Shown here piece after piece: positions 45,280 to 53,957 of a stretch of 64,000 nt of DNA (position 1 is its first letter; the number at the start of each line of letters is the position of its first letter). The notes beneath the pieces were generated by a model. It did no database searches and had not been told where the DNA came from. It saw nothing but the letters and a program-made list of their open reading frames with translations. Position numbers and translations under genes: made by a program. This DNA comes from Kitasatospora gansuensis (GTDB lineage Bacteria > Actinomycetota > Actinomycetes > Streptomycetales > Streptomycetaceae), in contig NZ_JACHJR010000001.1 of the NCBI RefSeq assembly GCF_014203705.1, positions 1,984,001 through 2,048,000 of the forward strand, read 5' to 3'.

Positions 45280-45777
45280 ATGCAGTTCGGACGCACCTAC
45301 GAGGAGTTCGAGGTCGGCGCGGTCTACAAGCACTGGCCCGGAAAGACCGTCACCGAGTACGACGATCACCTGTTCTGTCTGCTCACCATGAACCACCACC
45401 CGCTGCACATGGACGCCAACTACGCGACCACCACCGTGCAGGGCCAGAACGTCGTGGTCGGCAACTACATCTACTCGCTGCTGCTCGGCATGAGCGTCGA
45501 GGACGTCTCCGGCAAGGCGCTCGCCAACCTGGAGATCGAGTCGCTGCGGCACATCGCGCCGACCTTCCACGGCGACACCCTCTACGGCGAGACCGTGGTG
45601 CTCGGCAAGAACATGACCTCGAAGCCCGACCGCGGCATCGTCCACGTCGAGACCAAGGGCTACAAGCAGGACGGCACGGTCGTCTGCATCTTCCGCCGCA
45701 AGGTGATGGTGCCGACCGAGCAGTACCTCAAGGAGCGCGGCGGCGACCAGCCCGGCCGCCCCGAGCCCCTCTCCTAA
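45280..45777 (+). CDS. mch: Mesaconyl-CoA hydratase (MaoC family)
   Basis: A 165-residue hot-dog fold enzyme. The catalytic helix has YDDHLFCLLTMNHHPLHMD, a MaoC-type D-x(4)-H pattern, and VVVGNYIYSLLLGMSVED is the neighbouring helix. In the pathway it hydrates mesaconyl-CoA to beta-methylmalyl-CoA. Larger double-hot-dog hydratases occur in proteobacteria; this short form is the streptomycete type. Assignment rests on family plus gene order. Confidence 0.88.
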   Translation: MQFGRTYEEFEVGAVYKHWPGKTVTEYDDHLFCLLTMNHHPLHMDANYATTTVQGQNVVVGNYIYSLLLGMSVEDVSGKALANLEIESLRHIAPTFHGDTLYGETVVLGKNMTSKPDRGIVHVETKGYKQDGTVVCIFRRKVMVPTEQYLKERGGDQPGRPEPLS

Positions 45778-45788
45778 AAGCCCCGGCC

Positions 45789-45854
45789 GAGGAGCCGCCG
45801 TCATCGGCTCCTCTCCGGTCATGGGGCCCCACCGAGTCACGCCGGTGGGGCCCC
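45789..45854 (+). terminator. Two hairpins between mch and mcd
   Basis: A 9-bp stem (45789-45797 with 45805-45813) and a perfect 12-bp stem (45823-45834 with 45843-45854, 8-base loop) occupy most of the 117-base gap before the dehydrogenase gene. They could end part of the transcription or process the mRNA. Confidence 0.7.
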
Positions 45855-45894
45855 GCAATCACCGCCCACCCTCTTAGACATTCGGAGCCGCACG

Positions 45895-47097
45895 ATGGGA
45901 CGCCTCGCACAGACCGACGGCCTCACCGAGATCCAGCGGGACATCCTCGCCACCGTGCGGGACTTTGTCGACAAGGAGATCATTCCGGTCGCCAACGAGC
46001 TGGAGCACAAGGACGAGTACCCCACCGCGATCGTGGAGGGGATGAAGCAGCTCGGCCTCTTCGGCCTCACCATCCCCGAGGAGTTCGGCGGGCTCGGCGA
46101 GTCGCTGCTCACCTACGCGCTGGTGGTCGAGGAGATCGCCCGTGGCTGGATGTCGGTCTCCGGCATCGTCAACACCCACTTCATCGTGGCCCACATGATC
46201 AACGCGCACGGCACCCAGGAGCAGAAGGAGTACTTCCTGCCCCGGATGGCCGCCGGTGAGATCCGTGGCGCGTTCTCGATGTCCGAGCCGGGCCTCGGCT
46301 CCGACGTCGCCGCCATCTCCACCAAGGGCGTCAAGGACGGCGACGAGTACGTCCTGAACGGCCAGAAGATGTGGCTGACCAACGGCGGCACCTCCACCCT
46401 GGTCGCGGTGCTCTGCAAGACCGACGAGGGCGGCTCCAGCCCGTACAAGAACATGACCACCTTCCTGATCGAGAAGACGCCGGGCTTCGGACCGAACCCG
46501 ACCGTCCCGGGCCTGACCGTGCCCGGCAAGATCGAGAAGATGGGCTACAAGGGCGTCGACACCACCGAGTTGGTGCTCCAGGACGTACGCATTCCGGCCA
46601 ACCGGGTGCTCGGCGGCGTCCCGGGCAAGGGCTTCTACCAGATGATGGACGGCGTCGAGGTCGGCCGGGTCAACGTGGCCGCCCGCGGCTGCGGGGTGGC
46701 CCGCCGCGCCTTCGAGCTGGGCATCTCGTACGCCCAGCAGCGCTCCACCTTCGGCAAGAAGATCTGCGAGCACCAGGCGATCCAGTTCAAGCTGGCCGAG
46801 ATGGCCACCAAGGTCGAGGCCGCGCACCAGATGATGGTGATGGCCGCCCGCAAGAAGGACAGCGGCGAGCGGAACGACCTCGAGGCCGGCATGGCCAAGT
46901 ACCTGGCCTCCGAGTACTGCAAGGAGGTCGTCGAGGACTCCTTCCGGATCCACGGCGGCTACGGCTTCTCCAAGGAGTACGAGATCGAGCGCCTCTACCG
47001 GGAGGCCCCGATGCTGCTGATCGGTGAAGGCACTGCGGAGATCCAGAAGATGATCGTCGGGCGCCGGCTCCTGGAGGAGTACCGCCTGGCGGAGTGA
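45895..47097 (+). CDS. mcd: Methylsuccinyl-CoA dehydrogenase (acyl-CoA dehydrogenase)
   Basis: A 400-residue FAD enzyme. RGAFSMSEPGLGSDVAAI and WLTNGGTSTLVAV form the flavin and substrate sites, and YREAPMLLIGEGTAEIQKMIVGR contains the C-terminal active-site region with QRSTFGKKICEHQAIQFKLAEM before it. Oxidation of methylsuccinyl-CoA to mesaconyl-CoA is the expected reaction from position at the end of the EMC cluster. An acyl-CoA dehydrogenase with another short branched substrate cannot be excluded by sequence alone. Confidence 0.92.
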   Translation: MGRLAQTDGLTEIQRDILATVRDFVDKEIIPVANELEHKDEYPTAIVEGMKQLGLFGLTIPEEFGGLGESLLTYALVVEEIARGWMSVSGIVNTHFIVAHMINAHGTQEQKEYFLPRMAAGEIRGAFSMSEPGLGSDVAAISTKGVKDGDEYVLNGQKMWLTNGGTSTLVAVLCKTDEGGSSPYKNMTTFLIEKTPGFGPNPTVPGLTVPGKIEKMGYKGVDTTELVLQDVRIPANRVLGGVPGKGFYQMMDGVEVGRVNVAARGCGVARRAFELGISYAQQRSTFGKKICEHQAIQFKLAEMATKVEAAHQMMVMAARKKDSGERNDLEAGMAKYLASEYCKEVVEDSFRIHGGYGFSKEYEIERLYREAPMLLIGEGTAEIQKMIVGRRLLEEYRLAE

Positions 47098-47146
47098 GAC
47101 CACCGCGGGAGGCGGGGGTCGGGCGTGCGGTCCCGACCTCTGCCCG

Positions 47147-47184
47147 GCCGTAGGGCGTGTACCAGCCGGTATGCGCCCTACGGC
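47147..47184 (+). terminator. Terminator after mcd
   Basis: GCCGTAGGGCG (47147-47157) pairs with CGCCCTACGGC (47174-47184), extended inward by two G-U pairs and TACC/GGTA to a loop of AGCC: about 17 bp in all. Confidence 0.8.
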
Positions 47185-47524
47185 TGCATCCGCACGCCTC
47201 TCGCACGCCTCCCGCATGGCTCCTGGTGGCCCTCCGGTGAACTCCCGAGGGCGTTCCGAGGACGTCCCGAGGGCTGAGACATGAGTCACGCGGCACGTCG
47301 GACCCCTTGGGGAACCGGTACCGGCCGAGCTACGGTCGTACACATAGCAGGCACGGATCGGCACCGCACAGGACACCTCAAGCAGCAGGCGGCTTGCCCA
47401 CCTACCGCCTGGTCCCGATAGCATCCTCCGGGACAGCACGCCGTCCCTTTATCACTCGATCCCGCGGTTGGCCCCCGTCCAGGTGCCAAGCTCCGCCAGT
47501 CGGGGCCCGCGACTAAGGTATTCG
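47185..47524 (+). other. Upstream region of psd
   Basis: No gene is supported here. AAGG (47514-47517), 7 bases before the psd start, serves as the ribosome site. I see no operator or convincing -35/-10 pair. Confidence 0.45.
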
Positions 47525-48214
47525 ATGCCCATCAGCCCGTCCCCTCACTCCTCCGCTCCGGTCGGCGATGCCCTCGCCCCGGCGAACGGTCGGCGCCCCC
47601 GCGTCACCATCGCGCGCGGAGCCACCCCCTGGTTCGTCCCCACCCTCGCCACCGCCGCACTCACCACCGCCCTCACCCGGCGGAGCGGCAAGTGGGCCGT
47701 GGCGGCGGTACCGGCCTGTGCGCTCAGCGCGGGCATGTTGTGGTTCTTCCGCGACCCCGAGCGTGAGATCGGGACCGGCAGGGTCATCTCGCCCGCCGAC
47801 GGTGTCGTCCAGTCGATCGACGCCTGGCCGGACGGCCGCACCCGCGTGGCGATCTTCATGAGCCCGCTCAACGTGCACGTCAACCGCGCGCCGCTGCCCG
47901 GCACCGTGACGTCCGTCGAGCACGTCGCCGGGGGCTTCGTCCCGGCGTTCAACAAGGACAGCGACCAGAACGAGCGGGTCGTGTGGCACTTCGACACCGA
48001 GCTCGGCGACATCGAGATGGTGCAGATCGCGGGGGCCGTGGCCCGTCGCATCGTGCCGTACGTCGACGCCGGTACCAAGGTCGAGCAGGGTGACCGGATC
48101 GGTCTGATCCGTTTCGGTTCCCGGGTCGACACCTACCTGCCGGCCGGCGTCGAGGTCGGCGTCGAGGTCGGCCAGAAGACCACTGCCGGGGTGACGCGCC
48201 TTGACCGTGACTGA
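47525..48214 (+). CDS. psd: Phosphatidylserine decarboxylase
   Basis: A 229-residue short-type decarboxylase. ATG 47525 is chosen over an upstream frame extension because AAGG precedes it. A hydrophobic region at about 35-75 anchors it; SPADGVVQSID, FMSPLNVHVNRAPLPG and the C-terminal RFGSRVDTYLP with the GS self-cleavage site are the family marks. It converts phosphatidylserine to phosphatidylethanolamine. It overlaps the pssA gene by 14 bases, so both steps of the route are translated together. Confidence 0.94.
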   Translation: MPISPSPHSSAPVGDALAPANGRRPRVTIARGATPWFVPTLATAALTTALTRRSGKWAVAAVPACALSAGMLWFFRDPEREIGTGRVISPADGVVQSIDAWPDGRTRVAIFMSPLNVHVNRAPLPGTVTSVEHVAGGFVPAFNKDSDQNERVVWHFDTELGDIEMVQIAGAVARRIVPYVDAGTKVEQGDRIGLIRFGSRVDTYLPAGVEVGVEVGQKTTAGVTRLDRD

Positions 48215-49085
48215 TCCTGAGACGCTAGTCGGCCTCAACGAGGACGAGGAGACGGACCTGCGCCGCCGCCGCTGGGCGCGCGACCGCGAGCTCCGCGCGC
48301 CGCGCTCGCCGCAGCACCTCTCCACCGCCGACTTCCTGACCCTGGGGAACGCCGTCTGCGGCTTCCTGGCGATCTACTCGATCACCACCGGGGTCCTGAT
48401 GCCGCACATCACCGGGGCGTCCGCCGCCGGTCCCGACAAGCACAGTGCCGCCACCGCGGTGACGCTGCTGCTGATCGGTTCGATGTGCGACCTGTTCGAC
48501 GGCCTGGTGGCCCGCAAGCTGCGCTCCTCGGCGCTGGGCGCGGAGCTCGACAACCTGGCCGACCTGATCAGCTTCGGCATCGCCCCGGCCTACTTCGTGG
48601 CGGTCTGGGGCATCGTCAGCCCGGGTCAGGACCAGCGCTTCTCGGCGCTGATCGCGCTCACCGTGCTGCTGGCGGTGGTGCTCCGGCTGGCCCGGTTCTC
48701 GGCCGTGAAGATGCAGCCGGGGATCTTCCAGGGCATGCCCTGCCCGATGGGCGCCATGACGGTGATCGCGATCGTCCTGCTGGACCCGCCGTTCGTGCCG
48801 GGCCTGCTGATGATCTTCGGGGTGGCGTACCTGATGGTCAGCCGGATCGAGTACCCGAAGCCGCAGGGCCTGCTGGCCACCGCCACGCTCTGCTGGATCG
48901 TGGTCTCGATCGGCTGCCTGGCGGCCTGGGCGGCCGGTCTGCCCGGTGGCGACACCCTGATGCACGTCGGTGCGATCGCCCAGATCACGCTGGCCGCGAT
49001 GGCGCCGCTGCTGGTCATCCGCCGCAAGGTGGGCCAGAAGGTCGGGGACGTCCGCGCCCGCCGCGCGGAGTCGCGCGGCTGCTGA
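48201..49085 (+). CDS. pssA: CDP-diacylglycerol-serine O-phosphatidyltransferase
   Basis: A 294-residue integral membrane enzyme with a TTG start at 48201, GGGGTGA 6 bases upstream; GTG 48207 is the alternative. The CDP-alcohol phosphotransferase motif D-x2-D-G-x2-A-R-x8-G-x3-D-x3-D is complete in CDLFDGLVARK and GAELDNLAD. About 7 hydrophobic segments follow a charged N-terminal tail. It makes phosphatidylserine from CDP-diacylglycerol and serine, feeding the decarboxylase encoded just upstream. It ends at a strong hairpin. Confidence 0.95.
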   Translation: MTVTDPETLVGLNEDEETDLRRRRWARDRELRAPRSPQHLSTADFLTLGNAVCGFLAIYSITTGVLMPHITGASAAGPDKHSAATAVTLLLIGSMCDLFDGLVARKLRSSALGAELDNLADLISFGIAPAYFVAVWGIVSPGQDQRFSALIALTVLLAVVLRLARFSAVKMQPGIFQGMPCPMGAMTVIAIVLLDPPFVPGLLMIFGVAYLMVSRIEYPKPQGLLATATLCWIVVSIGCLAAWAAGLPGGDTLMHVGAIAQITLAAMAPLLVIRRKVGQKVGDVRARRAESRGC

Positions 49086-49101
49086 CGCCGTACCAGTACG
49101 C

Positions 49102-49137
49102 GAAGGGCCCCTCTCCCGCTCGGGAGAGGGGCCCTTC
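49102..49137. terminator. Terminator after pssA
   Basis: A 16-bp perfect stem with loop GCTC (49102-49117 with 49122-49137); it may serve both directions, as a minus-strand gene ends at 49297. Confidence 0.9.
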
Positions 49138-49156
49138 TGCATGCCCTGGCACAGGT

Positions 49157-49274
49157 AGGGGCTCGGGGAACAGCGACGCCGGCTTCGCAGAACGGCGCAC
49201 CCGTTCAGGAGGCCGCGCGCGGTCACGGGCCGGTCCGCACTCGACATGCCCGCCGCCTCTCCCCGAGCCCCTGG
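49157..49274. repeat. Interspersed inverted repeat, copy D
   Basis: The arms AGGGGCTCGGGGA (49157-49169) and TCCCCGAGCCCCT (49260-49272) are perfect complements about 90 bases apart. The inner core differs from the other copies, so this is a degenerate member. Confidence 0.65.
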
Positions 49275-49296
49275 AACGCAGGCTAGGCAGAACGGC

Positions 49297-50796
49297 TTAA
49301 GCGCCGCCCTTGTGCACGCTAAAGGCGGACCTGCGGGCCGCCCTGGCCACCGCCGGGTCGGGGTGCACCCCGGCGACCGCGGTGAGGACGGAGGCGGCAC
49401 GCGGGTGGCCGGACTGGCGGGCCCGGTTGAAGAGCCGGACCGGCTCCCCGGCCGAGGCGCCCTCGACGTGACCGACCAGCAAACCGGTCTCGCCGTGGTC
49501 CAGTACGGCGGCGGCGGTGTCGACCCAGAGCCAGGCGGCGTCCTCGGCCGTCAGAACGTCCGAGGGCAGCACGCCGACCTCGTCCGACTGCTCGGCCAGC
49601 CAGAGCAGCGCGTAGGGGCGCAGGACGCCCTCGTCCACGGCCGCCCGGACCGCCTGCTCGGCGGTGCCGCCCGCGACCCGGAGCGCCTCGAAGGCGAGGC
49701 CGCGCAGCAGCGCGTCGTCGCCCCGGGCGGCGTCCAGCAGCTCGGCCACCGCGCGGTCCACCGGACGGGCCGCGACCCAGGCCCGGTACTCGGCCCTGGC
49801 GGGACCCGGCGAGTAGCTGGCGCAGGCGTCCAGCAGCTCCAGCGCGCTCTGCTCGATGTGGCCGGCGGCGGTCTGCGCGACGGTGCAGATCTCCTCCAGC
49901 TTGGCCCGGACCGCCCAGTGGCCGAGCGGCGAGAGCTCGGCCGCCTCGTCCTGCCGGGTGAGCGCGCCGACGGCGGCCAGGCCGTCCAGCATCCAGTCCA
50001 GGACGGCCGCCACGTCGGCGGGCGAGTGCGGGGTGTCGATCTGCGGCTCGCGGCAGGTGCCGCGGACGGCGGAGACGGCGGAGGCGGCGTGCGGGACGGG
50101 CGACAGCGGGGTCGCCCCAGCGGCCACCCGGCGCTCGTCCAGGCCCCGGCGGAGCAGCTCCAGCAGCTCGCTGTCGGCCACCGGGCCGTCCACCAGGTGC
50201 AGGAAGGAGAGCAGCTGGGGTGCCTGGTCCACGGCCTGCCCGGCCAGTACGGCGAACACGCCGCGCATCGCGGCGGGCGGCATCGGGGCGACCAGGGTCC
50301 AGGCGTCGAAGAGCGCGGACCAGCCGCGGACCACGGCCTCGTCGTCGTGCTCCCAGGCGTGCAGCCGCCACCCGGGGGTGGCACCGCCGTCCCGGGCCTC
50401 GACCAGGCCGACCAGCAGCGCCTGGCCCCAGGCGTTGGCGGCCGCGCCGACGGTCATGGCGAGCGCCCGGCCGGCCGCGCGGGCGTCCTCGGGGAGCAGT
50501 TCGCCGCGCTTGTCGACCTCGTCGAGCTCACCGGCCCAGCGGGCGATCCGCACCGCGTCGGCGAGCATCCGGCGGGCCAGTGGGGCCAGCTCGGCGGGTG
50601 CGGGGAAGCCCTCCGGGACCGGGGTCCGGCCGCGGCCGGGCTTGGGTGCGGGGGTACGGCGGCGGGGGGTGGGGGTGCTGCCCGGCTGTGCGGTGTCACC
50701 GCGGCGGGCCGTGCCGGGGAGACGGGTCACCGTCGCCCCGGTACCGATCGTCGGCGGGAGCGGGGCATCACGGTCGCGCGAATTCCGAGACGTCAC
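49297..50796 (-). CDS. Conserved hypothetical protein, helical
   Basis: A 499-residue protein with a GTG start at 50796. I do not recognise it. The first 60 residues are a disordered Pro/Arg/Thr-rich tail; the rest is alpha-helical, with repeated Ala/Leu-rich helices such as ELLDACASYSPGPARAEYRAWVAARP and the C-terminal stretch FNRARQSGHPRAASVLTAVAGVHPDP, suggesting HEAT-like helical repeats. No signal peptide or membrane segment. It faces pssA across a repeat and a terminator. Confidence 0.75.
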   Translation of the reverse strand: MTSRNSRDRDAPLPPTIGTGATVTRLPGTARRGDTAQPGSTPTPRRRTPAPKPGRGRTPVPEGFPAPAELAPLARRMLADAVRIARWAGELDEVDKRGELLPEDARAAGRALAMTVGAAANAWGQALLVGLVEARDGGATPGWRLHAWEHDDEAVVRGWSALFDAWTLVAPMPPAAMRGVFAVLAGQAVDQAPQLLSFLHLVDGPVADSELLELLRRGLDERRVAAGATPLSPVPHAASAVSAVRGTCREPQIDTPHSPADVAAVLDWMLDGLAAVGALTRQDEAAELSPLGHWAVRAKLEEICTVAQTAAGHIEQSALELLDACASYSPGPARAEYRAWVAARPVDRAVAELLDAARGDDALLRGLAFEALRVAGGTAEQAVRAAVDEGVLRPYALLWLAEQSDEVGVLPSDVLTAEDAAWLWVDTAAAVLDHGETGLLVGHVEGASAGEPVRLFNRARQSGHPRAASVLTAVAGVHPDPAVARAARRSAFSVHKGGA

Positions 50797-50913
50797 GCCG
50801 TGCAGTCTTCCCCGTGCGTGGGCCTTCTGTCACATCGCCTTTTTCCCGGCAAGGGGCAAACCAGACGCCAGTGGTCATTTCACGAGCTCCTTCCCTGTTT
50901 CGGGGCCCTCGTC

Positions 50914-52032
50914 CTAGAGGAGCGGGGTGAGCCAGCGGCGGAGGGTCTCGGCGTAGCCGTCCGGGTCGGCGTTCCAGAGGGCGGCGTGCTCGGCGTGCGG
51001 CACGGGGTGCAGGCTGACCAGGTCGCCGCGCAGGTCGGCCAGCCTGGCGGCGGCGTCCCAGGGGGCGATCGAGTCGGCGGGGCTGTGCAGCAGCAGGGTC
51101 GGCACGTGCAGGTCGGTGCCGGCGGCGAGCCGGGCGAAGCCGGCCAGGTCGACCTTGCTGCGGCCCTCGGCGGCCAGTGCGCCGAGTTCGGCCAGTGCGG
51201 CGGGCACTCCGGCCTTGGCGCGTTCCCGGCGGACGGTCTGCGACCAGTCCAGCACCGGCGAGTCGAGCACCAGCCCGGCCACCGCCTCCGGCCAGGCCGT
51301 CCGGGCGGCGGCCTGCAGCACCATGGTGGCGCCGACCGACCAGCCGTACAGGATCACCCGGCCCGCGCCGCTGTCCAGGGCCAGCCGGATCGCCGCGTCG
51401 ACGTCCTGCCACTCGGTCTCGCCGAAGTGGCCGAGCCGGTCCGGGGAGGGCGGTGCGCCCCGGTCGCCCCGGTAGGTGACGGTCAGGGTGGGCAGCTGGA
51501 GCCGGTGCAGCACCGGGAGGACCGGCAGCGCCTGCGAGCGGTCCGCGCCCGGGCCGTGCACCAGGATGACCCAGGTGCCGCGTTTGCCGTCGACGTACCA
51601 GGCCGGGAGGTCGCCGAGGTCGCCCGTGGCGACGGTGTCGGTGAAGGCGAGGCCGAGGGCCGAGCGCGGGTCGCCGGTGTGGACCCGGGGCGTCAGTTCG
51701 ACCTTGTCGCCGATCTGCAGGGAGCCGCCGTTCACCTGTTCCAGGCGGCGGGTGACGGTCTGCGGGCCGGTGCCGAGCACCTCGCCGACCACCGCGTGGC
51801 CGCCGTCCGGCCACTCCAGCGCGTACCGTCCCGGCCGGGCGGTGGCGGTGCTGCGGGTGATCACCACCCCGCCGGGGGCCAGGTCGTGCACCCGCAGGTC
51901 GGCGACGGCCCCGGGCTCGGCTCGCCCGGGCCTGACCACCCCGTCGGACGCCTTGCGGCCGAGCAGCAGGACGGCCGCGGTACCGGCTCCGACTGCGGCG
52001 GCGGCCACCATGGCCGCGGTTCCCCAACGCAT
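50914..52032 (-). CDS. Alpha/beta hydrolase with N-terminal membrane helix
   Basis: A 372-residue protein, ATG 52032 with GGGAG 4 bases upstream. An N-terminal helix (about 3-25) precedes a beta-rich region and the hydrolase domain. The nucleophile Ser lies in GWSVGA, the Asp in HSPADSIAP and the His in PHAEHAALW, a complete triad; VILVHGPGADRS is the oxyanion loop. It is probably membrane-anchored and outward facing. The substrate is unknown; lipase/esterase or peptidase-like activity both fit. Confidence 0.85.
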   Translation of the reverse strand: MRWGTAAMVAAAAVGAGTAAVLLLGRKASDGVVRPGRAEPGAVADLRVHDLAPGGVVITRSTATARPGRYALEWPDGGHAVVGEVLGTGPQTVTRRLEQVNGGSLQIGDKVELTPRVHTGDPRSALGLAFTDTVATGDLGDLPAWYVDGKRGTWVILVHGPGADRSQALPVLPVLHRLQLPTLTVTYRGDRGAPPSPDRLGHFGETEWQDVDAAIRLALDSGAGRVILYGWSVGATMVLQAAARTAWPEAVAGLVLDSPVLDWSQTVRRERAKAGVPAALAELGALAAEGRSKVDLAGFARLAAGTDLHVPTLLLHSPADSIAPWDAAARLADLRGDLVSLHPVPHAEHAALWNADPDGYAETLRRWLTPLL

Positions 52033-52159
52033 TGCGCTCCCGGTGTGCTGTGGCGGACGGGACGATGCGGTCCATTCCACCGGCGCCGGTGGCGGGGTGC
52101 CACCGGGAGGGGGCCGTCCGGGAGCGGCGGCGGACGGTGCGTCAGACCCGTCAGACCCG

Positions 52160-52849
52160 TCAGACCGGGATGTCGGTGCGGTGGCGGGCGAGCAGCTCCC
52201 AGAACCGTTGCGCGTGCGGCTTCACCGGCTGCTGCTCGGCCGGGCTACGCGAGGAGCCCCAGTGCATCGGCACCAGGTACTCGCCCTGCAGCTCCGCGAG
52301 GGTCTGCTCCAGCACCGGCCGGGGCACCGGCACCAGCCGGGACATCGGCTTCACCTGCGACTGCCAGCGGCCGTCCACGCACTGGCGCAGACAGCGGTCG
52401 AGCTCGTCCTGACGGTCGGTCACGTGCACCAGCATCCGCAGCCCGATGCCCAGCACATGGGCCAGCGCGTACGTCTGTCCGGCGTCGCCGCCCCACTTGC
52501 CGGTCAGCTCGGCCTGCTCGTACGCGCGGGGGGTCACGCCGATCCGCTGGGCGGCCTGGTCCTGGGACAGCTCGCGGGCCACCCGGAAGTCCCGCAGGGT
52601 GGCCGGTGCGGTGCCCATCAGCTGGGCAGGCGGGCACCAGAGGGCCCGGGCCAGCGCGACGAACTCCTCCTCGGACGGCCGGAACTCACCGGTCTCCCAG
52701 CCGATCACGTGGCTCGGCAGCAGGCGGACGCCGTGCGCGGCCATGCCTTCGGCGACCTGATCGGGGGTCAGGCCGAGACCGGCCCGGTGGGACCGCGCCG
52801 CAGTCGGCGAGAAGGGCACGGGGGTGGGGGCGGGCGGTCTTCGTCGCAT
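52160..52849 (-). CDS. XRE-type regulator with two HTH segments
   Basis: A 229-residue protein. The start ATG 52849 is favoured; an upstream GTG at 52888 is also open. The first HTH lies near residue 25-70 (LTPDQVAEGMAAHGVRLLPSHVIGWETG), the second near 85-115 (VARELSQDQAAQRIGVTPRAYEQAELTG); the C-terminal part carries no clear domain. The XRE-plus-C-terminal layout is common in streptomycetes and is often associated with development or small-molecule sensing. No target can be inferred. Confidence 0.8.
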   Translation of the reverse strand: MRRRPPAPTPVPFSPTAARSHRAGLGLTPDQVAEGMAAHGVRLLPSHVIGWETGEFRPSEEEFVALARALWCPPAQLMGTAPATLRDFRVARELSQDQAAQRIGVTPRAYEQAELTGKWGGDAGQTYALAHVLGIGLRMLVHVTDRQDELDRCLRQCVDGRWQSQVKPMSRLVPVPRPVLEQTLAELQGEYLVPMHWGSSRSPAEQQPVKPHAQRFWELLARHRTDIPV

Positions 52850-52998
52850 GCCACCAGACGCTAGGCCCGGGTCCGGGCGTTCGAGCACCCGCTGAACGCA
52901 CGAAGCCCCTGCGGGCGGGTTGGCGGGGCGTTGGTGGTTCCTACGAGCGCTGACGCCTGATCAGGGGTCGTACTCGGAGGTAGCCACGGCTGCACCAC

Positions 52999-53114
52999 CA
53001 GGGGCTCGGGGAACGGCGACGGTTCGTGGCTGGCGGGGCAAAATGCGAAAGTGCCTGACCGCCTATGTACGGATCACCTTGCAAGGGTCGGCGTCGCAGT
53101 TCCCCGAGCCCCTG
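52999..53114. repeat. Interspersed inverted repeat, copy C
   Basis: Perfect 15-base arms CAGGGGCTCGGGGAA (52999-53013) and TTCCCCGAGCCCCTG (53100-53114) enclose the core GCGAAAGTGCCTGACCGCC (about 53045). This is the best-preserved member of the family. Confidence 0.8.
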
Positions 53115-53133
53115 TCTGCCGAACCATGTGCCT

Positions 53134-53547
53134 TTAGTGCTGCTTCCCGAAGAGCTCGTCGAGGGTGGCCGGGGTGGGGACTTCGCCGGTCGGGGTGAGC
53201 TGGTCGACGGCGGTGGGGAGCTGGGCGGCGAGTTGTTGGGTGATCTGGTCGCGGGAGAGGCCGGACTGCTGGGCCAGGGCGTCCAGCTCGCGGTCGGGGA
53301 GGGCGGCGGCGAGTTCGGCTCCGGTGACGGGGTGGTTGTCGCCGGTGCCGACCCAGGACTGGGCCTGGGAGCCGAGGCCGCCTTGGGTCAGTTGCTGGAG
53401 CAGTGCGCCGAGACCGCCCGCCGCTCCCTGGCCGCCGCCGAGTGTGCCGAGCAGCATGGCGAGCAGGTTTCCCCCGCCGCCGCCTCCGCCGGCGTGGCCG
53501 CCCGTGCCGCCGAGCAGTCCCCCGAGAAGCTTGCCGAGATCGGTCAT
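53134..53547 (-). CDS. YidB/DUF937 family protein
   Basis: A 137-residue protein. A Gly-rich N-terminal third is followed by SWVGTGDNHPVTGAELAAAL and LSRDQITQQLAAQLPTAVDQLTPTGEVP, the core YidB segments. These small proteins are widespread and their function is unknown. It lies alone between the repeat copy and the cobalamin riboswitch region. Confidence 0.85.
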   Translation of the reverse strand: MTDLGKLLGGLLGGTGGHAGGGGGGGNLLAMLLGTLGGGQGAAGGLGALLQQLTQGGLGSQAQSWVGTGDNHPVTGAELAAALPDRELDALAQQSGLSRDQITQQLAAQLPTAVDQLTPTGEVPTPATLDELFGKQH

Positions 53548-53691
53548 GACCGTCCTCCAGTTCGGGCGCGGACCGATGCCGCGCCAGGGCCAGCTTCACC
53601 CGGCCGGGAGCACCCCGCACGGTGGGTGCGAACAGACGTGTGACCAACCCCTCCGCGCCCTTTGTTGACTGCCTGTCCGGCCGCGTGATGG

Positions 53692-53860
53692 GATCCTTCA
53701 GCCAAACGGAGGCAAGTAGAGGAAGCCGGTGCGAGTCCGGCGCGGTCCCGCCACTGTCACCGGGGAGCACTCTCGACACATGGTCACGACGGCCCGCTGA
53801 GGCGGCTGTTGGAAGGCCCGGGAGTGTGTCCGACCCGGAAGCCAGGAGACTCTCGCCCCC
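53692..53860 (+). promoter_or_regulatory. Cobalamin (B12) riboswitch
   Basis: The conserved B12 box is clear at about 53722-53757 (GAAGCCGGTGCGAGTCCGGC then GCGGTCCCGCCACTGT), with the closing GGAAGCCAGGAGACTC at 53838-53853. It lies about 90 bases before cobD, so adenosylcobalamin should shut off cobalamin synthesis. A TTGACT at 53665-53670 with TGGGAT 18 bases later is a candidate promoter. Confidence 0.93.
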
Positions 53861-53906
53861 GGTACGTCGATCCAGGGCGCGGACCCTGAGTGAGGACACC
53901 CACGCC

Positions 53907-53957
53907 ATGCCGGCAGCCCAGGACCGAGCCGACACCTCCCCGTCGTGCGCCGACTGA
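53907..53957 (+). CDS. Possible 16-residue upstream peptide overlapping cobD
   Basis: ATG 53907 opens a short frame ([16 protein letters not shown]) that ends at 53957, 10 bases inside the cobD coding sequence (start GTG 53945). GAGGACACC precedes the ATG. If translated it could couple riboswitch control to cobD initiation, whose own GTG has no clear ribosome site. The evidence is positional only. Confidence 0.35.
   Translation: MPAAQDRADTSPSCAD

Noticed and set aside
49246..52953. Plus-strand frame of over 1200 codons across two minus-strand genes
   Set aside because: It crosses two clear genes and has no ribosome site or protein features.
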